In this document: one piece after another, positions 7,266 to 14,368 of the stretch
How positions within the stretch are numbered: the stretch's first letter is position 1
Layout: each line of letters begins with the position of its first letter
Origin: JBQTHP01 sp052389755
Lineage (GTDB): Bacteria > Pseudomonadota > Gammaproteobacteria > Steroidobacterales > Steroidobacteraceae
Assembly: GCA_052389755.1 (NCBI GenBank)
Contig: JBQTHP010000224.1
Coordinates: 1 to 18,455, forward strand
Reading direction: 5' to 3'
DNA length: 18,455 nucleotides
The notes under the pieces: model-generated
The model's database searches: none
What the model was told of the DNA's origin: nothing
The model's input: the letters and a program-made list of their open reading frames with translations, nothing else
Position numbers and translations under genes: made by a program

Positions 7266-8842
7266 TGGCGCCGTATCCGGATATCCACGCCGACCGGATC
7301 CTGATCCTCGACTTCGGCGCGCAATACACCCAGCTCATCGCGCGCCGCGTACGCGAAGCGGGCGTGTATTGCGAGATCCATCCCTGGGACCTGCCCGACG
7401 AAGAGGTCGCAAGGTTCGCCCCTCGAGGAGTGATCCTGTCGGGCGGCCCGGAGTCCGTGACGGGCAGCGCGCCGCCGCGCGCGCCCGAAGCCGTGTTCGG
7501 ACTCGGCGTGCCGGTGCTCGGCATCTGCTACGGCATGCAGACGATGGCGCAGCAGCTTGGCGGGCGGGTGAGCTCGCACACCACGCGGGAATTCGGCTAC
7601 GCGGAAGTCACCGTGACGGCAGCGTGCCGGCTGCTCGATGAGCTCGCCGACCGCCGCGACCTTCAGGGGCGCGCCGTGCTCGACGTGTGGATGAGCCATG
7701 GCGACAGCGTCGAAGTCCTGCCGCGAGGGTTCGGCGCCGCGGCGTCCACACCGCACGTGCCGCTCGCCGCGATGGTGGACGAGAAGCGGCGCTTCTATGG
7801 CGTGCAATTCCATCCCGAAGTGACGCACACGCTGCAGGGCGCACGCATGCTCGAGCGCTTCGTGCGCGAGATCTGCGGGTGCCGGGCGCTCTGGAGCGTC
7901 GGGAACATCATCGAGGACGCGATCGAGCGTGTGAAGGCGCAGGTCGGCGGCGGCAAGGTGCTGCTCGGACTTTACGGCGGCGTCGATTCGTCGGTGGTTG
8001 CAGCGCTCCTGCATCGGGCGATCGGCGACCAGCTCGTGTGCGTGTTCGTGGACCACGGCCTTCTGCGCCTCGGCGAGGGCGATCAGGTCATGCGGACCTT
8101 CGCCGAGCATCTCGGCGTGCGCGTCATTCGCGTGGATGCGGAGCGCCGGCTCCTGAAGGCTCTCGACGGGGTCGAGGATCCGGAAGGCAAGCGCAAGATC
8201 ATCGGGCGCGTGTTCGTCGAGGTGTTCGACGAGGAGGCGCACAAGCTGAAGGGCATCGCGTTCCTGGCTCAGGGGACGATCTATCCGGACGTCATCGAGT
8301 CGGCCGGAACGGGCACGGCGCACGTCATAAAGTCCCACCACAATGTCGGCGGTCTGCCGGCCGACATGAAGCTGCAGCTCGTCGAGCCGCTGCGCGAGCT
8401 CTTCAAGGACGAAGTGCGGCGGATCGGCATCGAGCTCGGTCTGCCGCACGAGATGGTGCATCGCCATCCGTTCCCCGGCCCGGGACTCGGCGTGCGCATC
8501 CTCGGCGAGGTCCGCAAAGAGTACGCGGACCTTCTGCGCAGGGCCGACGCCATCTACATCGAGGAGCTGCGCAAACACGATCTCTACGACCGCGTGAGTC
8601 AGGCCTTTGCGGTGTTTCTGCCGGTGCGTTCGGTCGGCGTCATGGGCGATGGACGCCGCTACGACTACGTTGTCGCGCTCCGCGCAGTCGAGACCGTGGA
8701 TTTCATGACGGCGCACTGGGCACGCCTGCCGTATGAGTTCCTCGATCACGTATCCCGCCGCATCGTGAACGAGGTCGCGGGAATCTCGCGCGTCGTTTAC
8801 GACATCTCCGGCAAGCCGCCGGCGACGATCGAGTGGGAGTAG
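7265..8842 (+). CDS. guaA: GMP synthase (glutamine-hydrolysing)
   Basis: GuaA converts XMP to GMP using ATP and ammonia from glutamine. It has 525 residues, matching the family. The class I amidotransferase domain has the nucleophile C88 in GICYGMQ, and H183 and E185 in FHPEV. The ATP-pyrophosphatase domain begins with a PP-loop at residues 237-243 that reads YGGVDSS, where the family has SGGVDSS. The dimerisation domain has 'HPFPGPGLGVRILGE' and ends in the family-typical 'KPPATIEWE'. The ATG at 7265 overlaps the guaB stop (TGATG); a GTG directly before it (7262) is an alternative start adding one residue. No strong Shine-Dalgarno is close by, which fits coupling to guaB. The Y237 change is discussed as a finding; everything else looks functional. 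Confidence 0.97.
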   Translation: MAPYPDIHADRILILDFGAQYTQLIARRVREAGVYCEIHPWDLPDEEVARFAPRGVILSGGPESVTGSAPPRAPEAVFGLGVPVLGICYGMQTMAQQLGGRVSSHTTREFGYAEVTVTAACRLLDELADRRDLQGRAVLDVWMSHGDSVEVLPRGFGAAASTPHVPLAAMVDEKRRFYGVQFHPEVTHTLQGARMLERFVREICGCRALWSVGNIIEDAIERVKAQVGGGKVLLGLYGGVDSSVVAALLHRAIGDQLVCVFVDHGLLRLGEGDQVMRTFAEHLGVRVIRVDAERRLLKALDGVEDPEGKRKIIGRVFVEVFDEEAHKLKGIAFLAQGTIYPDVIESAGTGTAHVIKSHHNVGGLPADMKLQLVEPLRELFKDEVRRIGIELGLPHEMVHRHPFPGPGLGVRILGEVRKEYADLLRRADAIYIEELRKHDLYDRVSQAFAVFLPVRSVGVMGDGRRYDYVVALRAVETVDFMTAHWARLPYEFLDHVSRRIVNEVAGISRVVYDISGKPPATIEWE

Positions 8843-8923
8843 GGCCAAGCATCATCGGCAAACCAGATCAAACACTTACGGTCGAGCATGCAGCTCCTCA
8901 GGACATGATAAGGGATTATGTAT

Positions 8924-8943
8924 TAGCCCTTTTAGGCTATAAG
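8924..8943 (+). promoter_or_regulatory. Likely hipBA operator and overlapping -10 box
   Basis: In the AT-rich gap before hipB, TAGCC and GGCTA form a 16-bp dyad (8924-8939, 6-bp spacer). It overlaps the hexamer TATAAG (8938-8943), a -10-like box (five of six). E. coli HipB binds TATCC-N8-GGATA sites over its own promoter, so the pattern TAGCC-N6-GGCTA is similar in design. A second dyad, AAGGG at 8910-8914 with CCCTT at 8927-8931, overlaps it. No good -35 is visible. Two copies of TATGAGA (8952-8958 and 8962-8968), one helical turn apart, follow and may be further half-sites. Autoregulation by HipB is inferred from the family. Confidence 0.45.
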
Positions 8944-8962
8944 ATCTAGTATATGAGACCTT

Positions 8963-9295
8963 ATGAGATCGACATCCAATGACGTCATGCCGCCACGGGT
9001 CCGCCGCTCCTTGTCCAAGTTCGGGGCCGACCTAGCGATCGCACGGCGAAAACGCAAACTAACCGTAGAGATGCTGGCCGAGCGCGTCGGTGTCGCCAAG
9101 GCCACCTACCTGAGAGTGGAAAAAGGCGACCCAACGGTCTCGATGGGCATCTACGCCATGACGCTATTTGTTCTCGGGTTCCCCAACGCCTTTGCTGATC
9201 TCGCAGATGTGCGCCGCGATGACACGGGGCTGTTACTTGACACCGAGCGCCTGCCGAAGCGCGTGCGGGTCAAGAAGGAGCCGACGGCGCTATGA
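8963..9295 (+). CDS. hipB: HipB-like antitoxin, XRE-type DNA-binding protein
   Basis: A 110-residue protein with an XRE helix-turn-helix at about residues 18-75: 'KRKLTVEMLAERVGVAKATYLRVEKG' carries the two helices, and 'YAMTLFVLG' follows. The basic C-terminal tail ('LPKRVRVKKEPTAL') is a usual HipB-like extension. HipB antitoxins bind HipA to keep it inactive and, with it, repress their own operon. The start ATG at 8963 has a weak GAG 5 nt upstream; the internal ATG at 8987 is an alternative that keeps the whole HTH. Its last codon overlaps the hipA start (ATGA), the usual coupling of a toxin-antitoxin pair. The gene name is given by family and context; it is not shown to be the E. coli orthologue. 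Confidence 0.88.
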   Translation: MRSTSNDVMPPRVRRSLSKFGADLAIARRKRKLTVEMLAERVGVAKATYLRVEKGDPTVSMGIYAMTLFVLGFPNAFADLADVRRDDTGLLLDTERLPKRVRVKKEPTAL

Positions 9296-10590
9296 AGCGC
9301 ACGATCGCCGTCTTCCTCGGCGATACGGCTCGCCAGGTCGGCACGTTGCGATTCGACGTGCAGGGTGCTCGCCAGAGTGCGGGCTTTGAATACCATCCGA
9401 GTTGGCTTGCATCAGAGCACGCCTTTGCGATCGAGCCGAATCTACCGCTCGTCGCGGGCATGCAATTTCACAAACAAGGCCATGACGGCTCGATCTTTCA
9501 CGGTGCAATTGCCGATACCGAGCCTGACGGATGGGGGCGCAGAGTCATCCTCCGAGATCATGCAAAACGGCGGCAGGAAGCGAAGCGCACCGGCACGAAT
9601 GTCAACGCGACGCCTCTGCATCCGCTTGATCTTCTCCTGGCGGTCGACGATGCGAATCGCGTCGGCGCACTGCGACTGCAAGACGAGAACGGCGTCTTTC
9701 AGCGAGCGCTCGAACCAGGCCGCCGCACTGCCCCGCCACTCATCGACCTTCCCACGCTGCTGTCCGCAACACGTGCAGTGGAGACCAATACGGAAACCGC
9801 TGCGGATCTTGCTTACTTGCGCGGACGCGGTACGTCGCTAGGCGGATTGCGTCCGAAGTGCTCAGTCGTCGACGACGATGGCAGTCTGTCCGTTGGCAAG
9901 TTTCCCAGCGTCGGCGACGATCGAGCTGTAACGAAGGGTGAAGTGCTCGCGCTTCGGCTCGCGCGAGCGGCCGGCATCAACGCGGCCGAGGCGCGTCTGA
10001 TCCATAGTAATGGCACGCCGGTCGCTCTCATCCGGCGGTTCGATCGTCCTGAAAGGGGCGGTCGCGTCATGTATATCTCGGCCGCAACGATGCTCGGTGT
10101 GGACCGAGGCGATCCAGCCGAGCACACGTACACCGAGATCATCGACGGGCTGCGTCAATACGGTGCCGATGCCCAAGCTGATATTGAGGAGCTCTGGCGG
10201 CGGATTGCGTTCTCCATCCTCATTACCAACGTCGACGATCATCTTCACAACCACGGATTCCTGCACGCCGCACACGGTCAATGGCGGTTGGCGCCTGCCT
10301 TTGATGTGAACCCTTTTCCGGAGCACGTGCGCGAGCTCAAGACATGGGTTTCCGAAGAGACGGGTTCGGAGGCTTCGATCGACGCGGTCATGTCGATTGC
10401 CCCTTACTGCAGAATTGAATCCGCCGCCGCTAAACGTATCCTGGCCGAAGTGCAACGGACGGTGGCGGGCTGGCGTCCGACTGGCCGGTCGATTGGCATG
10501 AGCGACCGGGAGCTCGACCAGTTTGCCGATGCATTCGAGCACCGTGAACGTGATGCCGCGCAGACAGTCTTGCAGGCGAAGAGTGAATAG
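9292..10590 (+). CDS. hipA: HipA-family serine/threonine kinase toxin
   Basis: A 432-residue protein, close to E. coli HipA (440). The N-terminal subdomain (about 5-105) includes 'FHGAIADTEPDGWGRRV', typical of the family. The kinase core has the flexible glycine loop TSLGGLRPK with S182, the position equivalent to the autophosphorylated Ser150 of E. coli HipA. It also has K203 in VGKF (ATP-binding lysine), N313 with D315/D316 and N320 in NVDDHLHN (catalytic aspartate region), and D338 in AFDVNP (metal-binding aspartate). E. coli HipA phosphorylates glutamyl-tRNA synthetase and causes growth arrest and persistence; the target here is not known. All catalytic residues are present, so the toxin is likely active. 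The module sits between guaA and tadA, and its third codon positions seem less GC-rich than its neighbours, which suggests acquisition. Confidence 0.92.
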   Translation: MKRTIAVFLGDTARQVGTLRFDVQGARQSAGFEYHPSWLASEHAFAIEPNLPLVAGMQFHKQGHDGSIFHGAIADTEPDGWGRRVILRDHAKRRQEAKRTGTNVNATPLHPLDLLLAVDDANRVGALRLQDENGVFQRALEPGRRTAPPLIDLPTLLSATRAVETNTETAADLAYLRGRGTSLGGLRPKCSVVDDDGSLSVGKFPSVGDDRAVTKGEVLALRLARAAGINAAEARLIHSNGTPVALIRRFDRPERGGRVMYISAATMLGVDRGDPAEHTYTEIIDGLRQYGADAQADIEELWRRIAFSILITNVDDHLHNHGFLHAAHGQWRLAPAFDVNPFPEHVRELKTWVSEETGSEASIDAVMSIAPYCRIESAAAKRILAEVQRTVAGWRPTGRSIGMSDRELDQFADAFEHRERDAAQTVLQAKSE

Positions 10591-10597
10591 GCCAGGG

Positions 10598-10628
10598 AGC
10601 ACGAACATGCGAACGCAAACCTCGTGCT
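10598..10628 (+). terminator. Inverted repeat after hipA, possible terminator
   Basis: AGCACGA (10598-10604) and TCGTGCT (10622-10628) form a perfect 7-bp stem around 17 nt. The loop contains a small inner palindrome, TGCG-AA-CGCA. It begins 8 nt past the hipA stop. No U-tract follows, so intrinsic termination is uncertain; it could also mark the edge of the inserted hipBA module. Confidence 0.3.
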
Positions 10629-10704
10629 GTTGGGAACGACGTTGGGTCTCGCCTCGCGTTGCTGCGAGCCGGAGCGATGCCCTAGGTCAACCTTGAGTCA
10701 TGCA

Positions 10705-11157
10705 ATGCCGCCTGCCGACGTCGATTTCATGCGCCGCGCGCTCGCGCTCGCCGCGGACGCGCAACGCGCGGGCGAAGTACCGGTGGGCGCTGTGGTCGTG
10801 CGCGACGAGGCCATCATCGCGGAGGGGGCGAACCGTCCGATCGCCGCCAACGACCCGACGGCTCACGCCGAGATCGAGGCACTCCGGAAGGCCGGCCAGG
10901 CCCTCGGGAGCTACCGGCTCGGCGACACCACGCTCTACGTGACCCTCGAGCCGTGCGTGATGTGCGCGGCGGCGATCGTCCATGCACGGGTGCGTCGGCT
11001 CGTGTTCGGCGCATGGGACCCGCGCGCAGGCGGCGCAGGCAGCGTCGCGAACGTGTTCACTCTGCCGGGGCTCAATCACCGCGTCGATGTCTTCGGCGGC
11101 GTTCTGGACGAGGAATGCGGTGCGCTTCTGCAGAGCTTCTTCGCGACGCGCCGGTAA
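10705..11157 (+). CDS. tadA: tRNA-specific adenosine deaminase
   Basis: TadA deaminates adenosine 34 of tRNA-Arg(ACG) to inosine, an essential step that lets one tRNA read three Arg codons. From the ATG at 10705 the protein has 150 residues. The cytidine-deaminase-type zinc site is complete: H54 and catalytic E56 in HAE, then C84 and C87 in PCVMC. Other family features are 'AGEVPVGAVVV', 'NRPIAANDPTAHAEI', 'GSYRL', 'HARVRRLVFGAWDPRAGG' and 'NHRVDVFGGV'. The frame is open upstream to 10624, but those residues do not resemble TadA and 'MPPADVDFMRRAL' is a family-like start. The stop codon directly abuts the mltF stop on the other strand, so no room is left for a separate terminator. Confidence 0.96.
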   Translation: MPPADVDFMRRALALAADAQRAGEVPVGAVVVRDEAIIAEGANRPIAANDPTAHAEIEALRKAGQALGSYRLGDTTLYVTLEPCVMCAAAIVHARVRRLVFGAWDPRAGGAGSVANVFTLPGLNHRVDVFGGVLDEECGALLQSFFATRR

Positions 11158-12552
11158 TCAGGAGATCGGTGCCGGCCGCGGGCTATCCGCCGGCGAGTCG
11201 TCGGCAACGGCGGGCATTCCCTGCCACTCGAGCATCGTGAGAAAACCCTGCACCTGCTCGACGTACTGCACCGGTTCCCACCCGCGCGCGTAGCCGCGCT
11301 TGGTGCGCGAATGCCAGCGTTCCTGCGCGAGCAGCGGCAGCTGGATGCGCACGTCGTTCCATAGATCGGGATTCCTGCCTCGCTCCTGCGCGAGGATGCG
11401 CGCGTCCTCGACGTGTCCGAAGCCGACGTTGTACGACGCGACCGCGAACCAGGTGCGATCCGGCTCGGCGATCCGGGCCGGAATCTTCGAGCGCACCTCG
11501 GCGAAGTAGCGTGCGCCGGCGAAGATGCTCTCGCGCGGGTCGGTGCGCTTGCGCACGCCGAGCGATTGCGCCGTGCGCGCCATCAGCATCATGACTCCGA
11601 CCGCGCCGGCGGGCGAGACGGCGGTCGGATCCCATCTCGATTCCTGATAGCCCATCGCCGCCAGAAGGCGCCAGTCGACGCCATGCTCGGCCGCAGCCTC
11701 CTCGAACCAGGCACGGTATTGCGGCAACCGGCTCGCGATGTGCTCCTGGAAACTGCGCGATTCCAGGTATTCGAAGCGGCGCGTCTCACCGGATCCGCGT
11801 GCGAGGACCCGCGCGAGCTCGCCGCTGTGATCGATCGAGCGGAAATAGGCGTTTACGGACTCGAAGAGATCGGCTGCGCCGCGGCGGATGATCCATTGCG
11901 CAGGGCGCTGCTCGGGCAGCGAAAACGCGACGGCAATCTCCGGATATAGATGCCGCGAGAAGGAAAACTCGCGCGCATCGACCAGCGCGCAGTCGGTCTG
12001 ACCCGCCTGCACGTCCTCGAGCGGATCCGCGCTCGCGGGGGCGGTCGCGATCCATTCGATCTCGAGTGCCGTCGAATCGCGCAGCCGCTCGAGCAGCCGC
12101 TCCTGCGGGCTCGCCGCGCGCACCGCGAGCCGCCCGGGCGCAAGCTCATCGAGGCGCTGCACGCCGGCCTTGCCGCGCCGGCAGACGACGTGCTGCGGCA
12201 CGCGTTCGTACACGTCGGCGGCCTGACCCAAGCGCTTCCACAGGGCATCAGCCGTGAGCTGAGCGGCAGCGATGTCCGCGCGCCCGGAGGCGAGGTCCGC
12301 CTGCATCGCGCGCACGTCGGCAACCGGATACATGAGAAGCCCGACCCCGAGCCGTTCGGCGAAGCCCTGGGCAAGCTCGAACTCGAGCCCTTCCGCCCCA
12401 TGTGCCCCGAGGTAATAACTCACGGGACTGTTCAGCGTGACGATGCGCAGCTCGCCGCGCTGCCGGATGCGATCGAGCGCCGGGGGCGGCGGCGTGCAGG
12501 AGACGAGAGCGGCGATCAGGGCCGCGGCGAGGGGGACGCTACGCCAGATCAT
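11158..12552 (-). CDS. mltF: Membrane-bound lytic murein transglycosylase F
   Basis: MltF cleaves the glycan strand of peptidoglycan between MurNAc and GlcNAc, forming 1,6-anhydroMurNAc. The 464-residue protein begins with a signal peptide ending in LVSC (C19), a plausible lipobox, so it is probably a lipoprotein. Residues about 30-255 form a solute-binding-protein-like (SBP_bac_3) regulatory domain ('LDRIRQRGELRIVTLNSP', 'GFEFELA'-type segment). The SLT catalytic domain (about 275-440) carries the catalytic glutamate E304 in GYQESRWDP, followed by 'AGAVGVMMLM' and 'ASYNVGFGHVEDA'. This two-domain order is specific to MltF. It is convergent with tadA with no intervening base. Its upstream side faces the tRNA-Ser gene, which reads the other way. 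A promoter is not obvious; a TTAATT-like box occurs just upstream. Confidence 0.95.
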   Translation of the reverse strand: MIWRSVPLAAALIAALVSCTPPPPALDRIRQRGELRIVTLNSPVSYYLGAHGAEGLEFELAQGFAERLGVGLLMYPVADVRAMQADLASGRADIAAAQLTADALWKRLGQAADVYERVPQHVVCRRGKAGVQRLDELAPGRLAVRAASPQERLLERLRDSTALEIEWIATAPASADPLEDVQAGQTDCALVDAREFSFSRHLYPEIAVAFSLPEQRPAQWIIRRGAADLFESVNAYFRSIDHSGELARVLARGSGETRRFEYLESRSFQEHIASRLPQYRAWFEEAAAEHGVDWRLLAAMGYQESRWDPTAVSPAGAVGVMMLMARTAQSLGVRKRTDPRESIFAGARYFAEVRSKIPARIAEPDRTWFAVASYNVGFGHVEDARILAQERGRNPDLWNDVRIQLPLLAQERWHSRTKRGYARGWEPVQYVEQVQGFLTMLEWQGMPAVADDSPADSPRPAPIS

Positions 12553-12556
12553 CGGC

Positions 12557-12562
12557 TAGAAT
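12557..12562 (+). promoter_or_regulatory. Possible -10 box of the tRNA-Ser gene with GC-rich discriminator
   Basis: TAGAAT (five of six matches to TATAAT) lies 44 nt upstream of the mature tRNA. It is followed shortly by a GC-rich run (CGCGCCCCGCCG), the kind of discriminator found at stringently controlled stable-RNA promoters. No good -35 is visible; that position falls inside the 5' end of mltF. The box is therefore only a candidate. Confidence 0.3.
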
Positions 12563-12606
12563 TAACACGCGCCCCGCCGTTCGGGAACGAGCACGGTGCA
12601 CAAACC

Positions 12607-12699
12607 GGAGAGGTACCGAAGCGGTCATAACGGCGCCGATTCGAAATCGGATGGTCGGGTAAAACCGGCACGTGGGTTCGAATCCCACCCTCTCCGCCA
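12607..12699 (+). tRNA. tRNA-Ser (anticodon CGA)
   Basis: The 93-nt gene has a perfect 7-bp acceptor stem (GGAGAGG/CCTCTCC), discriminator G and an encoded CCA. The T arm GTGGG-TTCGAATC-CCAC is intact. The anticodon loop TTCGAAA places CGA at 12642-12644, reading UCG (Ser). The anticodon stem has four Watson-Crick pairs plus a G-A apposition at its outer end. The long variable arm (about 12651-12672, stem GTCGGGT...ACCGGC) is the mark of a class II serine tRNA. It ends 3 nt before the stop codon of the TagH-like gene, which reads towards it. Confidence 0.97.
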
Positions 12700-12702
12700 G
12701 CT

Positions 12703-13941
12703 CTACTTCGGCGGGTTCTCGATGAACGCCCGATACGCGGTGGCGAACGCCTCGACGAAGGTGTTCGGGAAGTGATCCTGCGGCATCTCGGTGAGGTTTC
12801 GGTAGAAATCGACGTACAGCTCCCAGTTCTGGGTGCGCGACTTGCCGCGGCGGGCGGCGCGCTCGAACCGCGTTTCGAGCTCGTTCGGATCGAGCCGGTC
12901 CGTGAACTCGATGAACGCGCTGCGCATGGCGTCGGCCGAGGCGCGCTCGTGATTCTTGACCGCAGCGAGCGTCTCGCGCAGCCAGTGTACCGCGTCGATA
13001 CGGCGGCTCTCGTGCTGCTTCAGGAGCTCGACCAGCAGATCCTCGATGGATGAGCGGGCGAGGGTCGGGCGCGAGTCCTCCGCATCCACTGGCAGCTCGA
13101 TGCGAAACCGGTTGCGTTCATCGTACTGAAACCGTTCGAGGTCCTTCACGCCGAGCAGCGCTTCGCGGAACAGCTGGCCGGCGAGATGCAGAAGACGCGT
13201 CTGCGCATCGGCGGGCAGGCGGTCGGCGTCGATTCCCGCGCCGCGACAGAAGGCCTGCAGGCCGGTATGGACGTCATACAGGGCCGGACCTGCGCCGTTC
13301 TTGCGCTCGCGCGCCGCAGCTTTCGCGAGCCGCTCGATCCGACGCGCGATCGCCTCGGAATCATCGTCGTCGTCCACGAGCGACTGGTAGGCCGGCGCAG
13401 CCGAAGCCGTGGCCGCCTGGGAGGCCGGGCGCCGTGCGCGCGTCTTCTGACCGTAGGCGTCGACCGGGCCAAAGCTGTCGCTCGGCGAGCCGTCCGGGAC
13501 GAGCAGCTCGTCGAGGTTGAGTGAGGCGCCGATATCGGTCTGCGAAGGATGGCCGGCGCTGCGAAGGACATTGATGCCGCTCGGCGCGACCGGTTCTGCG
13601 GCAGGCTCATTCGCGGCGTCGGCGTCTACCGTCACGACGACCTGATATTCGCCGAACCGCAGCACATCGCCGTGCTTGAGCGCGTACGGGCCCTGCTTCG
13701 CGAGGGGCTGCTCGTCGTCGTTGACGAACGAGCCGTTGGTGCTCAGATCCTCGATGAAGAACTGGCCCTGGCGAAAGTGGACGCGGGCGTGGTGCGCGGA
13801 GATGTAGCGCAGCGGGTCGGGCAGGATCCAGTCGTTGTCGGCCGAGCGGCCGATGCTGCCGCCGCCCAGCCCAAAGACAACGGAGCTCCGCTCGCCGAGC
13901 AGACGTCTGTGTTCACTGACCACGCGAAGCCGCAATGTCAT
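12703..13941 (-). CDS. TagH-like FHA-domain protein (type VI secretion-associated family)
   Basis: A 412-residue protein. The N-terminal FHA domain (about 20-105) has G31-R32, the 'ISAHHARV' segment with S48 and H51, and N69-G70 in 'LSTNGSFVND', the residues that bind phosphothreonine. Residues about 105-195 are a low-complexity Ala/Pro/Ser linker with a DDDDD run at 190-194. The C-terminal part (about 195-412) resembles the TagH/ImpI domain of T6SS FHA proteins: 'LQAFCRGAGIDADRLP' and later 'DRLDPNELETRFER', 'NWELYVDFYRNLTE' and 'FVEAFATAYRAF'. Known TagH/Fha1 proteins are targets of the PpkA/PppA threonine phosphorylation switch. No T6SS, kinase or phosphatase gene lies in the window. The start is the ATG at 13941, with no clear ribosome site. 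It is divergent from the DUF1820 gene. Confidence 0.85.
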   Translation of the reverse strand: MTLRLRVVSEHRRLLGERSSVVFGLGGGSIGRSADNDWILPDPLRYISAHHARVHFRQGQFFIEDLSTNGSFVNDDEQPLAKQGPYALKHGDVLRFGEYQVVVTVDADAANEPAAEPVAPSGINVLRSAGHPSQTDIGASLNLDELLVPDGSPSDSFGPVDAYGQKTRARRPASQAATASAAPAYQSLVDDDDDSEAIARRIERLAKAAARERKNGAGPALYDVHTGLQAFCRGAGIDADRLPADAQTRLLHLAGQLFREALLGVKDLERFQYDERNRFRIELPVDAEDSRPTLARSSIEDLLVELLKQHESRRIDAVHWLRETLAAVKNHERASADAMRSAFIEFTDRLDPNELETRFERAARRGKSRTQNWELYVDFYRNLTEMPQDHFPNTFVEAFATAYRAFIENPPK

Positions 13942-13984
13942 AGTCCAATAAGGCCCCGGCCCCTCATGGAGCCCAGAAGGTTCT

Positions 13985-13990
13985 TATAAT
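13985..13990 (+). promoter_or_regulatory. Perfect -10 box for the DUF1820-purL operon
   Basis: TATAAT, an exact consensus match, lies 36 nt upstream of the DUF1820 start codon in the 85-bp divergent gap. Transcription would begin near 13997. The region 16-18 bp upstream shows no recognisable -35, so activation by a regulator is possible. No PurR-like box is visible. Confidence 0.45.
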
Positions 13991-14026
13991 GCCTCTCGAA
14001 ACGTAGCAACCGACCGCGCGGGGCCC

Positions 14027-14368
14027 ATGGCAGCCAGTCACATTTTCAAGATTATGTTCGTGAACCAGGGCAAGGTTTACGAGGTCTACGCCCGCAAGGT
14101 CAGCCACGGGGGTCTGTTCGGTTTCGTAGAGGTCGAGGAGCTCGTTTTCGGCGAGCGCTCGAGCGTCGTCCTCGACCCGACCGAGGAGCGCATCAAGAGC
14201 GAGTTCGCCGGCGTGAAACGCACCTATCTTCCGCTGCACTCGGTGCTGCGAATCGACGAAGTGAAGAAACAGGGCACAGCCAAGATCGTCGCGCTCGAGG
14301 GCGCGAACGTCACGCAGTTTCCGGTGCCGCTGTATTCGGCGCCGGGCGATTCGCCGCCGAAGAAATGA
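14027..14368 (+). CDS. DUF1820 family protein
   Basis: A 113-residue soluble protein recognised as DUF1820, a small family I associate with gammaproteobacteria and of unknown function. Its fold looks beta-rich: 'HIFKIMFVNQGKVYEVYARKV' near the N-terminus, then 'GGLFGFVEVEELVFG' and 'SVVLDPTEERIKSEFAGV', then 'RTYLPLHSVLRIDEV'. There is no signal peptide and no membrane segment. The C-terminal 15 residues are Pro/Ser/Lys-rich. The stop overlaps the purL start (ATGA), so it is co-transcribed and probably coupled with purL. A link to purine synthesis is only a guess from this position. Confidence 0.88.
   Translation: MAASHIFKIMFVNQGKVYEVYARKVSHGGLFGFVEVEELVFGERSSVVLDPTEERIKSEFAGVKRTYLPLHSVLRIDEVKKQGTAKIVALEGANVTQFPVPLYSAPGDSPPKK

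Noticed and set aside
7250..8848. 532-codon open frame on the minus strand
   Set aside because: It is antisense to guaA and mirrors its codon structure; there is no start context or family resemblance. The same holds for the minus-strand frame over guaB (5766-7220).
8858..10621. GCAAACC direct repeat flanking hipBA (8858-8864 and 10615-10621) as an insertion footprint
   Set aside because: Seven bases are too short to exceed chance over this distance, and no recombinase or terminal inverted repeats accompany it.
10624..10704. Upstream extension of TadA to the ATG at 10624
   Set aside because: The 27 extra residues are Cys/Arg-rich, unlike TadA, and overlap the inverted repeat after hipA. The ATG at 10705 gives a family-like N-terminus.
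12607..13941. tRNA-Ser as an integration site for an island carrying the FHA gene
   Set aside because: No integrase and no duplicated tRNA 3' end were seen, and the FHA gene's base composition looks like its neighbours.
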